DNA from: Utricularia gibba
Taxonomy: Eukaryota > Streptophyta > Magnoliopsida > Lamiales > Lentibulariaceae
DNA: 64,000 bases
Direction of reading: 5' to 3'
NCBI GenBank assembly: GCA_002189035.1
Contig: NEEC01000015.1
Span: forward strand, 2,108,001-2,172,000
In this document: positions 24,885 through 36,379 of the stretch, in pieces
Position numbering within the stretch: position 1 is the stretch's first letter
How the letters are laid out: each line of letters starts with the position of its first letter
The notes under the pieces: generated by a model
Seen by the model: only the letters and a program-made list of their open reading frames with translations
The model's database searches: none
What the model was told of the DNA's origin: nothing
Translations under genes and position numbers: made by a program

Positions 24885-26374
24885 TTAAAAACCCTCATTT
24901 ATTTGGATTACTGTGTGACTACTTGTGTTGATCGCCGTCCATTGCTCTGCGATACACTTGGCGACTTTTAGAGCGTCGGATGAGGCCCCCGAGAGCCCCC
25001 TTCTCGTGAACCCCACCGCATACAATCCGTTCTCCCCCTTCCAACCATCAGGGAAGGGCAATTTCGGCATACCATCCTCCTTGAACAAATCACTCGCCTG
25101 AGACGCCAACGCCACATATATACATAAATATTTTTTTATTTTCGTATATAATAATAACTAAAAAATGGAGAAAATTGGGCACCTTCAGCCAACTGGGAAC
25201 GTTGCTCCTGTAACCAGTTGCCATGATTATGCACTCATAATCCCGTTCATGGCCATCAACGAACTTGGCGCCCGTGGCGGTTATCTCCTTAACCCCTGGT
25301 ACAACCTGCATTAATTCCCAATTTTTAAATGATATTATAATAATTCTGGAAATGGAAAAAAGAATAATGATAAATATCTATATACTTGAATTTTTCCAGC
25401 TTTGATTTGGTGGAGGGCGCCAACTTCGAGGACTGGCGTTTTTCCGGTGGCGTTCTTCAGTTCTAGGGGGCCGGTTTTGGGGCGGCGGAGGCCGTAATTC
25501 TCCGTTTTCCCTAAAATGAGATCTGCCGCCACGAGGAGAACCCTGTCGACAAGCTTTACAGGGAGGAGTTTAAGCAGCGCCATGGCCATTGAGAACGTGG
25601 AGATTCCGAGTATTTCCCTGGGCAGAACATGGACCTGAACACACACAGAAAGAGCAGCAACTTTTTGAATAACAGACACGAGGAAAAGCTTGTTGGGTTG
25701 CAGAGAAAGCAGCAAAAAATGGAGTCTTTTTTTGTTTGCTATCTCTTTCTACTCACGGAATTTCTCACGACCAAGTGAGGGTTGGCATTGTGCAAGCAGA
25801 GGTCGAAGCTAACTTCCATTCCCGAGTTCCCACACCCGATGACCAGAACCCGTTTGTCTCGAAACTCCGACCCGGATTTGTACATACAAGTGTGAAACAG
25901 GGGCCCCTGGAACTTGTCGATCCCCTGGATCTCCGGCATCGCCGGCACAGCATTTTCGCCGGTGGCCACCACCAACCACCGCGTCAGGTACCGCCTGTGT
26001 TCCGCAGTGTCCACAACCCACAACCCAGTTCCTTGATCAAACCACGCGGCGACCACCGTCTGATTAAACTCCGGCGAAATGGCAAACTTCTCGGCGTAGG
26101 ACTTCAAGTAAGAAACGAACTGATCCTTGGTTGGGTACTTGGGGAAAGATTCGGGGAAGCCCATAAAGGGGAGCTCGCAAAACTCTTTAGGAAGATGAAG
26201 AGACATTCGATCGTAGCACCATTTCTGCCACAGTGAAGCGATGCAATCACATCGTTCCAGAATCACAGAAGGCACCCCTGTTTGTTTTAAGCAGGCGGCG
26301 ACGGCGATCCCCGATGGCCCGGCGCCGACGATGATGGGACCGTGAATGTATTTCATTGTTTCGAAAGATTGCAT
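24885..26374 (-). CDS. YUC: YUCCA flavin-containing monooxygenase (indole-3-pyruvate to IAA)
   Basis: Catalyses the rate-limiting NADPH/FAD-dependent conversion of indole-3-pyruvate to auxin. Four exons: 26374-25757, 25634-25386, 25305-25183, 25097-24885, totalling 1203 nt (400 aa). The real start is the ATG at 26374 (MQSFETMKY); the codon 18 nt upstream that extends the frame is TTG. Motifs: FAD-binding GAGPSG near residues 17-22, the YUC block [40 protein letters not shown]-binding GCGNSG near 193-198, [13 protein letters not shown], the ATGY motif ([15 protein letters not shown]) and [13 protein letters not shown]. Overall closest in character to the YUC1/4 and YUC2/6 group. The long upstream gap would hold its promoter, and YUCs are usually under tight tissue control. 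Confidence 0.95.
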
Positions 26375-29300
26375 TTTGAGGAGAGGAGGCAAAAAAAAAA
26401 GAGACTGAGATTTTCGGTGGAAGGTTAAAACACCTGCATTTAATGGAGGAGGCGTGAAGAATCAGGGAAAGGATACGATGAAATTGCCGGTATGCGTGAG
26501 AGTTGATTTCTTTTTTCTTCTCTCTTTTTCTCGAAGAAGAAGAAGAAGCAGAACAAGGAGGAGTTGTAGAAGGAGGAAGATGAATTAAAGAGGGGTATTT
26601 ATTTCAATGCAGCTCCGATTCCTTCTTCGTGTGTGGACTCTCTCTCAGACCATAGCACTGGCGCCAAAAAATTACATCGGAGAAGAAAAACTTATTCACT
26701 TTCATCACTCGCATCTGTGTCCGGTCCCTATCACGCGCCCCCCTTTTCTTTTTTTTTTTCCTCCTTTTTTTATTTAATACACATATTACGCAAATTTGTA
26801 GCCACACTGTCGTGTATTTTCTTTCATTAATGAAATGCGTACGACGCATGGAATCAAAATGCTTCTCCTTTCTATTTTTGTATTTTCTGGAGTATATTTC
26901 TATTTAAAAAAGAATAATTAATACCTTCCAAAGATTGTCATCTAAACATAACTTGCACAACCCCCCTTCAATTCCAAATGTCTAATGCAAAAGAAGCAAT
27001 GCAATAATTTTCCCCTGCTCCCCACCAATTTTGGAAACCCAAAAGTACACATGCCTTTTAAAATCATGACGTAAATATCTTCAATTATCCAAAAAAACTC
27101 CACGTGTCCAATTTAATCCCTATGTAATCCTACCGCATCTATTTATAATATACGATTATCACTCTTATCTTCAATAAATTATAATTCTACTAAACGTATT
27201 TTTAAGAAGTTGAATCAAAAAGCATTTTTCGAGATATCTCAAGTTCGAAGAGCAAAATCTAAGCACTATCATTCTTTCTCACACACTAAGTCAAAAATTT
27301 TTAATTAAGAATAATTAAATTTATCACATGCTTTATAAAGTATTAGAGATGTTATATAGAACAAACGAACATAAACACCTATATTTGATCTTGTTTATGT
27401 TCGTTCAATAAATTAATCGAATATATATGTTGTTTGTGTTTGTTTGTTTATACTATTCAAATGAAAATAAATGATATTAATCTAGTCGAATACAATTTGA
27501 ATACGATTTGTTCGTTCATTATAACATAACTATAAAGTATGGTTATTTTTGTAATAGACTCTATCTATTAACGGATGATATTGAAATTGGGGAAAAAGGG
27601 GAGAGAGGGATGGTGTACAAGTTGGGGGGGAGAGGCATGCAAGAAGAGAGATCCCCATCAATTTCAGGGTGCCAAGTGTGTTTGGCTTCACTGTCGTAAG
27701 AAGAAATTCACCGCGATCTTGGGCTTACTTTTACGGTTGAAGTTCCAAATCATAGAATCATGGGAAGTGGGCATGCACCCAGCTGACGGGTCTTTTCACT
27801 CCACCCTTTTAACTCCAATATGTCCATCCACGTCACCCTTTTAACAATGCTTCAACACTAGGGGGGTTTTTGGCTCAAGATTTATAATTCATTATGACGT
27901 CACAGTGAGACGACATCCGGGAATTTAACCCCCCGGGTAAAAAAATAAAATGTCATATCAGGAGTGAGGGCAAGAATCAAGGTAAAGATTGTGGGGGTAA
28001 GATGTTTGTCCTATTTGCCCAAACGACAACGTGTTTTAATTAAGAAGCCGTGTTGATTTTTAATTTCATAGAAATTAGAGATAAATGGAATCGGATGGCA
28101 TCACTTCGCGATTATTTTCTCTTCTTTTGATGCCGTTTTTTAATAAAATGGCAATTGCTTGGGTGCATTGTTTTAAATTAATTAATTAAAAAATCCGAAA
28201 ATAAATGTACTTGGAGGGTGGGCCGGGGAGGGCGTCCAAGAAAATCTAGCGCAGAATCGTGGCTAAGAGAACGAAGTGAACCGGTCTTCTGGGGATGGAC
28301 CGTGGGTACGGTTAGTTGGCGGTTGATGATTCGGACCGTCCCAAGATTTGGAGAATCGAAATTGAACCGGTTAAAAAAAGGCTTGCGTGATGATGAAAAG
28401 AAAAAGGGGGGCAAGTACACGTCGGGGATGTACGGAGTTTTGCAGTGGGAGTGAAGTGAAAATAATAAGGACAGACAGGGGCGTGCGTAATTTTGATGTC
28501 ACGTGATGTCAGCACCGGCGCCATCGCCGTGGCTGGCTTGGCTTTGGTTTTTTTCCGATTATGGATAGTTTTCCGATGACGTGTGGAGGTGGGAGCCTAG
28601 GTAGACGGCTCTGAGGGGAGGGGGGGGGGGCCTCCGCCGGCGACGGACGTCATGCTGACGCCGATGCCTGACACCGCCCAGGTGTTGACTCGCCGGTAGC
28701 CCAAGCGGCAGCGCTTTCACCTTCAATGCTCTGCGCCTCAGTCCGATCAGAATTCAATTCACTTTCACTTCACTCTCCTCAGTGAAAAAGCCTCATTTTT
28801 TTACTTTCGAACTTCTGGGATTTCTGGTGATATCAAAATTCATGGCGTCGTACAAAAATGTCCCACTTGTGTGCTTCCTTTCGAATCATTAGCTTTCTCT
28901 GTGAATCACACACACGAGACTACTTACTGTCCACACCAAATCATGAGTAGCCAGGCGATGCGATGCGATGCCCCACGTTGCTCAGGAATAAAATCTGCCT
29001 CCACCTCCCACAAAATCTTTCCTTCCCCTTTGCCCTCATCCTCCTCCTCCATCGGCACCGCCTCGCGCTGTGCCACCCTGACCCAACAACATGGGGATTC
29101 AGGATTTCTCCATTGAATCTCCTCCTGCTCCGGCGACCCCACACCTCATTGTAGCCTGCAAAAGGATGCATTGGTGGCGATGGTATTTGCATCCACCATC
29201 CTGTTTTCTGGAAGACATGTCATGTCTCTGAATAGTAACCAACATAATGCTTTTGTTGATGCTTTTTTGCTGCGGGGTCCAGACCCCATCATCAGGGTTT

Positions 29301-29463
29301 CTCCACTGCTGCTGCACAGTGCAGATAGTGTGTGGTTGTTATTGGGCCGATGCGGAGCAGAAGGCCGGAGGGTGGATTTCAATATGGGCCCAGGCCCACA
29401 GAAATGCAATACTGTTTTAATAACAAGTTATGATAGGCTGTGCGCCCAGCCCTACACGGGTCA
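26375..29463. promoter_or_regulatory. Divergent intergenic region between YUCCA and CCR4-6
   Basis: At 3.1 kb it is one of the larger gaps. The YUC leader has a GAA-repeat tract near 26530. G-boxes CACGTG occur at 27101-27106 and 28500-28505. A G-run of about 12 with adjacent G tracts lies near 28615-28631. Immediately upstream of the CCR4 start is a site II cluster (TGGGCC at 29343-29348 and 29385-29390, GGCCCA at 29393-29398), as expected for a housekeeping promoter. Several open frames of 60-100 codons occur, but none has recognisable motifs. Confidence 0.45.
27364..27405. repeat. Perfect inverted repeat, possible decayed transposable element
   Basis: AACGAACATAAAC at 27364-27376 is the exact reverse complement of GTTTATGTTCGTT at 27393-27405 (13-bp arms, 16-nt loop). 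The flanking sequence is rich in further GTTTGTTTG and GTTCGTTC-like words, as in old TE-derived DNA of plants. Confidence 0.45.
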
Positions 29464-32400
29464 ATGAGTCGACGTCCTTCCTCCGTCCGTTCACTTGCTG
29501 CCGCCGCCGAGCCAACAGTCGCTTCGATGTCGCACAGTCCCTATGTAAATCTGTTGCGAGTTTCTTTCAATTTGACGTCCTTTAAGAATTTGGCATCTTT
29601 TTGACATTCAGTTTGACGCAGTTCAGAGGGGTGAGGGTGCGGGGCCGGGGGAGATACTACTCCGATCAATCCTCGGGTTCCATAGGGAGAGACTGCTCGG
29701 AATCTGTGTCTGGTGATTCGCATTTCAGCGCAATTAGAGATGCCAACCGTGGTTATCGGCCTGGTTTTCGCGCAGTTCCTCGGCCTTGTCCAAGCGCTTC
29801 GGGGCAGCAGTTCGGAAATTCTCGTGGGCCAAGGCAGTGGTTGAACGCTCCTTTTAACAATCATCCGCAGTTTCGACCGCAGCAAATGCAGCAGCCTCCA
29901 AGGAGAAGGTCCGTCAAGCCCCCGGACTATCGAGAGTGGGATTTTGCGAATCCTGGCCCCCCAGACGATTGCGGTAGTTTTTGTGCTCTTCTATTTTCAT
30001 ATGTCCTATTCCCTGGGGGAATTCCTCTAGTGGGGAGTTACGTCGCTGGAATTGTGGTGATGAGAATTATGGTCTTTTCCGTGACTTCGCTAAATCTTCT
30101 TGCTCAGTTCTTCAGTTTTCCTTCTCTTGAATACAGTTGAAAATTTGTTTTATCAGTCATTTGCATCCGTGCAATATCCGCATTCCACTCTAAACCTCAA
30201 TTATAAATCTGTTCCAGAAAGAGCGGCAAAAGACTCTAATTTAAAGACATCCGAAAACCTGTCTCTTTGTTTAAAAAAAATTGGTTTTTTGTGTACTGGG
30301 TTCGTAGTTGTTCTGTGTAAAACTCTTTCATCTGTGTTAATGTTTCGTTTTTGCTGCTTCTTTGCAGAGAGATTCACGGTTCTGTCATATAACATCCTCG
30401 CTGACTACTTGGCCACTGATCACTTCCACAATCTTTACTCGCATATTCCTAAGAATATCATGAACTGGACTTGGCGCAAGAGAAATATAATGTTTGAGAT
30501 TGGATTGTGGTCGGCAGACATTTTATGTTTTCAGGTCTTCATCATTATGCTTAACGAATCGCAATAATAGTCGTAGTAGGAGAGAGTGAGAAGAAGGTTT
30601 ATTGTTTTTAAGCGTTAATAGTTGAAATGATGAATCCGTGTCTGTTCCCTTCATGTCCGATAATTTGGTGGGTACTTGATACTAAAACCATGTCTCTCTC
30701 TATGCTGAAGTGGTACAGAAAAGGACTAAATTGTTCTTTACCCATTTTTAGTAATAGCTATATGTATGTGACAGATTACTGTTTCTCTTCTTGTTTTTTT
30801 CATTTGAAAAAAAGCAGGAGGTTGACAGATTTCAAGATATATTGGATGAACTAACTGCCCATGGATATACTGGTATTTGGAAGGTTGATTCTGAATCTTC
30901 ACCTCTTTATTGTTCGCAGTGATTCTTGTTCATAACTTTTGGTGCTGCCAACTGTGCTCGGATTAATTCGTTTTGGATTAATTTATAGATGAGAACCGGT
31001 GATGCTGTCGATGGATGTGCTATGTTTTGGCGTTTTTCAAGGTGTGACTCTGGTCTGCCACTAATTTGGAATTTGTCACATGTAGTGTTATATCCACAGA
31101 AACACATTGCGATACATCGGGGTTGTTTTATTTTGTTTTACCAGATTCAAACTGGTTCACGAAGAATCTATTGAATACTGTAAACTTGGTCTTCGAGATA
31201 ATGTCGCTCAGATATGTGTGCTTCAGGTACATCAATTTTGAGATTAATCTGAATAGCCTCCAAGCAAGAATGATGGCTTTGATGTAGTTGTTTCACCATG
31301 TTGCTTAGTATTTCTTGATTCATTTCTGTTTAATGGTTTGATAGTCCCTGAATGATAAAGGCACCGGAAATTGCACGTCATCACCTTTCACAAGGCAAGA
31401 AATTTTCTTCACTTTGAATTGGGTTACATGATGTATGGGAATCTTGATCCATTGAGATAAAATCACAGCATATTAAATTTTGATGGCAGCTCAGAAAGCT
31501 CAAATAGAGTGGTTGTTTGCAACATTCACGTGCTTTTCAATCCCAAGAGAGGTGATATTAAGCTTGGACAGGTTCCACAATTATCTGAACGTGGTTTATT
31601 ATATATATCTATTCGGAGTCTGTGACGAGTTATACCAGAAAGTTATTTGTTATAAAACTGTTCTTCAGATAAGGGTTCTTCTTGCAAAGGCGCATGCTGT
31701 TTCAAGGCTTTGGGATGATGCTCCTATAGTCATCTGTGGAGACTTTAACAGCACACCGATGGTCTGTTTTCTGCTTCTAATGCTTGTCAATATAGGTTTT
31801 TTTTTTTTTTTTTTTTGGCTTCCTCACTTCTGGTGTGTGGACATAACTTAATTCTTTGCTTATTATCAGAGTTCAATCTACAACTTCATCACTAACCAGA
31901 AGGTGGGTGGATTTACTTGCAATGCTGTTACCCTGTCACACAACTTTATTTATTCTGAATCATTCTGCGAAATTTTGAATGCAGCTAGATCTGTCTGATG
32001 TAGCAAGAGATGAAGTATCTGGACAAGTCACTGGTGAAAAGCAGCGTTCCTCAAGGCCACCTTATCCTAATCCAGTGTATATTTATTTCTAGTTCAACGT
32101 ATTATCTGCAAATGCTTTGTGCTAGTTCAGTGCAATTGAAAGTTCTTTTTTTTCACATTTTAGTGCACAAAATGCTGTAAATATATGTCGAGCTTCTGTG
32201 AACAATTTTGAGAAAGAAGAAGGGGCTGGATGTGGAACCTCTACAAGTATTTCTTCTTTGCCCTCGGAAGTGACTTTGTCAGGCCATGATGCAAATGAGA
32301 ACCTTGATAGGCTGTCTTGTGATTCCATTCCAAATGAATCTGTTAGTGTTGATTTCTCAATGGCTGAGAAGTCGTCCCTCGACAATGAAATAGTTGATTA

Positions 32401-33691
32401 TGGAATAAATGGGCTCCAAGATAGGAGTGGCTCTTCTGCTTTCATCTTAAATGATGCCGGTCAGGATCCTTTTCCTCCTGATTTAGTTTCCAGTTCTCTC
32501 AATCAAGGATGGAACTCCAATGATGTTGAAATTATCACTGAAAACCGTGTCGCGGAAAGTGTCATGGTCGTTGGTCCCTCTAGGTGTGCAAAATGGACTC
32601 CAGTAGAATTAGAAGCTGCAACCGGTAATGCAGACTGCAAATTTGTGGAACACCCTTTGAAGCTGACCAGTGCATATTCAAGAGTTGAGGTACAGACTTA
32701 TACCACTGCAGGGAAATTTGTTCACTAATCGAGCAAAAATTTGTATTGACATTATGATCTACAGGACTCTTTAGGGATTAGGGATTCCTGTGGTGAGCCG
32801 CTTGTGACAAGCTACCACAAACGTTTTTGTGGGACAGTGGATTACATATGGTGAGTTCTATGGTTTCTTCTCTGATATAAGTACATCTGCCATACAAATA
32901 CCATTTCAAGAGCTTCCAGCATCTCAATAGTTTTTCTTCCCTCTTCTGCATTGAATTAAATCCCAATGCATGCGCCTCTTTAGAAGAGAGCACCCTCTTT
33001 CAATTCCCCTAGGGCATAAACCTTTTGAAGTTTTTGCTCATTTAGCCTTGCGTTGAATAAGATTATCATTTTGGTCCAATGTCCATCAACTTTGAAGTGA
33101 ACATGCCCACCATCGCAAATAGAATTCATAGGATGAATGCTTCTTGCTTATGATAGTAGGTCAGAATGCGCATGTTTGCAAGAGCAATGTTTTCATGAAC
33201 TGGATGAAATATGGAAAAATAATCAGATAATAAGTCGGTCCACAAGTTCTAGTGATTCATGTTAAAAACATCAGATGATTGCCCGCGATGCATGAATTGA
33301 TGTTTGATGATACATGATAAAGTGTAGTTGTTTCCTGTGGTTTCTGTATATGTTCTTTTGAACTACTTAACCGGTGGATCGATACAGAAGTGTGTCATGC
33401 ATATAAACTTGTGCCTCCGCTTCATGCCGTGTTTTGATGCAGGATATGTGATGACCTACAGCCAACCAAGGTTCTTGCTCCGATTCCCAAGCACGTGATG
33501 CTTCAGACACGGGGTTTCCCCACAAGGGTATATAAAATCCACCTGCTATATTGCCTCTTTGCATCATTCGATCTGGTTTGCCTTTCTTGATGATTATTAC
33601 GCTTTTGCAGAAATGGGGGAGTGACCACATTGCGTTGGTAGCAGAATTAGCTTTCACCAGAGATGCATCTCCTGGGAATTCCCCTAGATGA
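29464..33691 (+). CDS. CCR4-6: Carbon catabolite repressor protein 4 homolog 6 (EEP-family deadenylase)
   Basis: Exonuclease-endonuclease-phosphatase (EEP) fold protein related to CCR4 poly(A) deadenylases. Fifteen exons: 29464-29544, 29622-29973, 30368-30534, 30818-30883, 30989-31041, 31145-31226, 31345-31394, 31490-31571, 31669-31761, 31870-31902, 31985-32076, 32164-32689, 32765-32850, 33443-33527, 33611-33691. They total 1929 nt (642 aa). The seventh intron starts with GC, not GT (AG|GCAAGA); every other junction is GT-AG. An RG-rich N-terminus (RVRGRGRYY) precedes the EEP domain: TVLSYNILADYLA, metal-ligand Glu in CFQEVD (split across an exon junction), DAVDGCAMFWR, VVVCNIHVLFNP, GDFNSTP and the terminal WGSDHIALVAELAF. 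A 175-codon acidic insert in the twelfth exon is typical of the CCR4-6 branch. Confidence 0.93.
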
Positions 33692-34853
33692 AAACTCCCA
33701 CCACTGGAATTCTGTTTGTATATTGACAACCAGGCTGGATGGATTTCGTGGAGAGGGAGAGAGAGGGAATAATGGTATGCCGGCCCCATCTGGTCACATG
33801 GTACAGAGAATAGCAAGTGAAGCAAGCCATGTGATTTCTGAGTCGGCAACAAAGCAGGTGCTGTTTCCCCATCATTCCCCTCAACTGGTTCCATGTGACT
33901 CCATCTCTTTGTAACAGTGTGTGTGTTGTTCACTGTGTCTGATTATTGTTTATTGTCTGATTCCTACATCATTTCAAGTTAGTTAACTATTAAGGAAAAA
34001 AAAATTAAAAAAAAAATCCCCACGCGTGCCTGTTGTGTGTGTGCCCTGGACCAGTTCACGGGTTCGACTAGTTTTTTTATCAAGATTCCTCTTTGGTGGG
34101 CCGAGTTCAAAAAGGGCTGATTTCGCTCTAAAGTTCGTCAGTGAAGAGACGTGAGCTGGCGCGCACAAGATCCTCGTACATATATATGTTGTGCGTGCGC
34201 GTGTGTGTATGTATCATCATGGAGCCACACAAAGCAAACTGTTCACTTTCTTCTCCAAGAGTCTGGTAAGCAAAGCTTCCGTCTGCCATGGAATCTACTT
34301 GGTTTTGCATTGGATTCTTGTGATGAACATCGCTTTTCCTGTGTTTTTGTATTTAGTTTCGTAGGAAGAGGAAGAGCTGCTTCTTTGGTTGAAACAAAGC
34401 CTTCTCTGGGTATGTATCTGGACCACCTCATTAGATCAATACAAATGTGAGCATTCTGTGGAACAATCCATTGCACGAGGCAAGATCAGAGGTGCTTTTT
34501 AGAACTTGACCAGCCCCCACATAGAGAATCTTTTGTTGGTTTTAAATCACCACCTAATCGTCTTCTTTAGTTACCTGAAGTCAGATGGATTAAATGTAAC
34601 AGTTGAAAGAGTAGTGAGAATAGGGGGGGAAGTGGGGGGGCTTTCTATTTGAATCTACAACCAACTAGAATCAGATGCTAAGGATGTGATACAAAATCTG
34701 AAATCTGCATGCAAAAATGTTCCTTAATATATATATGGCCCCTCGTAGCCATGTTTTGCATCTCAACAATTAAGTTTTTCATCGTCCATTTCGTCTCCCA
34801 GATGATGAGGCATTGTTTTCTCTCCAAATGTTGACAGATTCTACTTCAAAGAA
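33692..34853 (+). promoter_or_regulatory. CCR4-6 3' UTR, then KCS promoter and leader
   Basis: After the 3' UTR and an A-rich stretch near 34000 comes promoter-like DNA with TATATAT near 34180. A possible leader exon ends in a donor-like AGTCTG|GTAAGC near 34266. Two seven-base G runs occur around 34623-34641. No coding frame of its own is recognised, and a leader intron is only a possibility. Confidence 0.35.
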
Positions 34854-36379
34854 ATGAGAGAAACAAAAACCAAGGCGCCCCATTCTTCCCTCAAAATCTC
34901 CCAGATTTCAAGCAATCTGTGAAACTGAAGTATGTGAAGCTCGGTTATCATTACCTGATGACCCATGCGATGTATCTCTTTCTCTGTCCTTTGCTGGTTC
35001 TGCTTGCGGCTCACCTCTCCACCTTTTCCCTTCAAGACCTTCGTCTACTTTGGGACCATCTCCGCTTCAATCTCCTCTCCATGATCATTTGTGTTGCTCT
35101 AACCATATTCTTGTCAACTCTTTACTTCCTCACGAGGCCTCTGCCTGTGTACCTCGTGAACTTTTCATGCTACAAGCCAGATGATAACAGAAAATGCACT
35201 AGGCAGGTTTTTATGGAGAGATCAAGGCTCGCAGGAACATTTACCGATGAAAACCTTGATTTCCAAAGGAAGATACTTGAAAGGTCTGGTCTTGGTGAGT
35301 TCACTTATCTCCCTGATGCGGTTCTTCGAGTGCCTCCGAACCCATGTATGGAAGAAGCAAGAAAAGAAGCTGAGATGGTTATGTTTGGAGCAATAGACGA
35401 GCTTCTTGCTAAAACCTCTCTCAAGCCAAAGGATATTGGGATACTGATTGTGAACTGCAGTCTGTTCAATCCCACACCATCTTTATCTGCCATGATCATC
35501 AACCGCTACAAGCTCAGAGGAAATATAAACAGTTACAATCTTGGTGGGATGGGTTGCAGTGCTGGCTTAATATCGATCGATCTTGCTAAAGATCTTCTTC
35601 AGGTCCATCCTAACACATATGCTCTGGTAATCAGCATGGAGAACATCACACTGAATTGGTATTTTGGGAATGAAAGATCCATGCTTGTTTCCAACTGTCT
35701 CTTCCGAATGGGAGGTGCTGCAATTCTGCTTTCAAACAAAAGATCCGACTACAGGAGGTCCAAGTACCGTTTAGTTCATACGGTTAGAACTCACAGAGGT
35801 GCTGATGATAAATGTTTCTCTTGTGTCACGCAGACGGAAGATTCAACAGGAAAGGTTGGAGTATCTTTGTCCAAAGATCTAATGGCTGTTGCTGGTGATG
35901 CCTTGAAGACAAACATCACAACCTTAGGCCCTCTAGTGCTGCCCATGTCTGAACAGTTGCTTTTCTTTGCAACTTTGGTAGGGAAGAAGCTTCTCAAGAT
36001 GAAGCTGAAGCCTTACATCCCTGACTTCACCATGGCATTCGAACACTTCTGCATTCATGCAGGTGGAAGAGCCGTGCTGGACGAGTTGGAAAAAAATCTT
36101 AGGCTATCGGATTGGCACATGGAGCCTTCAAGGATGACACTATATCGATTCGGAAACACATCTAGCAGCTCACTCTGGTACGAGCTAGCATATACTGAAG
36201 CCAAAGGGAGGATGAAGAAAGGCGACATGACCTGGCAGATAGCATTTGGATCTGGTTTCAAATGCAACAGCGCTGTATGGAAAGCTCTCAGGAGCATAAA
36301 TCCAGCCGAGGAGAAAAGCCCATGGATCGACGAGATTCACCGATTTCCCATCAAGATTCCCAAGGTCTCATTGATATAA
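34854..36379 (+). CDS. KCS: 3-ketoacyl-CoA synthase, KCS11-like; start codon out of frame by one base
   Basis: Condensing enzyme of the ER fatty-acid elongase, adding two carbons to acyl-CoA to make very-long-chain fatty acids for waxes, cutin and sphingolipids. Intronless. Two N-terminal membrane helices ([16 protein letters not shown] and [17 protein letters not shown]) precede the FAE1/CUT1 domain. Catalytic Cys is in GGMGCSAG, with His in FCIHAGGRA and Asn in RFGNTSSSS. The frame is open upstream of [14 protein letters not shown] and encodes the conserved NLPDFKQ, yet contains no ATG there. The ATG at 34854 is one base out: a second G after it (ATGGAG rather than ATGAG) would give [12 protein letters not shown] and a 508-aa protein, the normal length. 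Otherwise initiation would fall at an internal Met and lose conserved sequence. Closest recalled relative: Arabidopsis KCS11. Confidence 0.9.

Noticed and set aside
33367-33933. 188-codon minus-strand open frame
   Set aside because: It overlaps the last two CCR4-6 exons and their intron, whose plus-strand exons are conserved. It has no motif and is a shadow frame.
34055-34075. GGTTCGACT resembling a tRNA T-loop
   Set aside because: No acceptor stem, D-arm or anticodon arm can be built around it.
34854-34921. Reading the KCS ATG in its own printed frame as a short upstream ORF
   Set aside because: That frame stops within about 22 codons, whereas the conserved KCS leader is encoded one base over. 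A missing base explains it better than a uORF.
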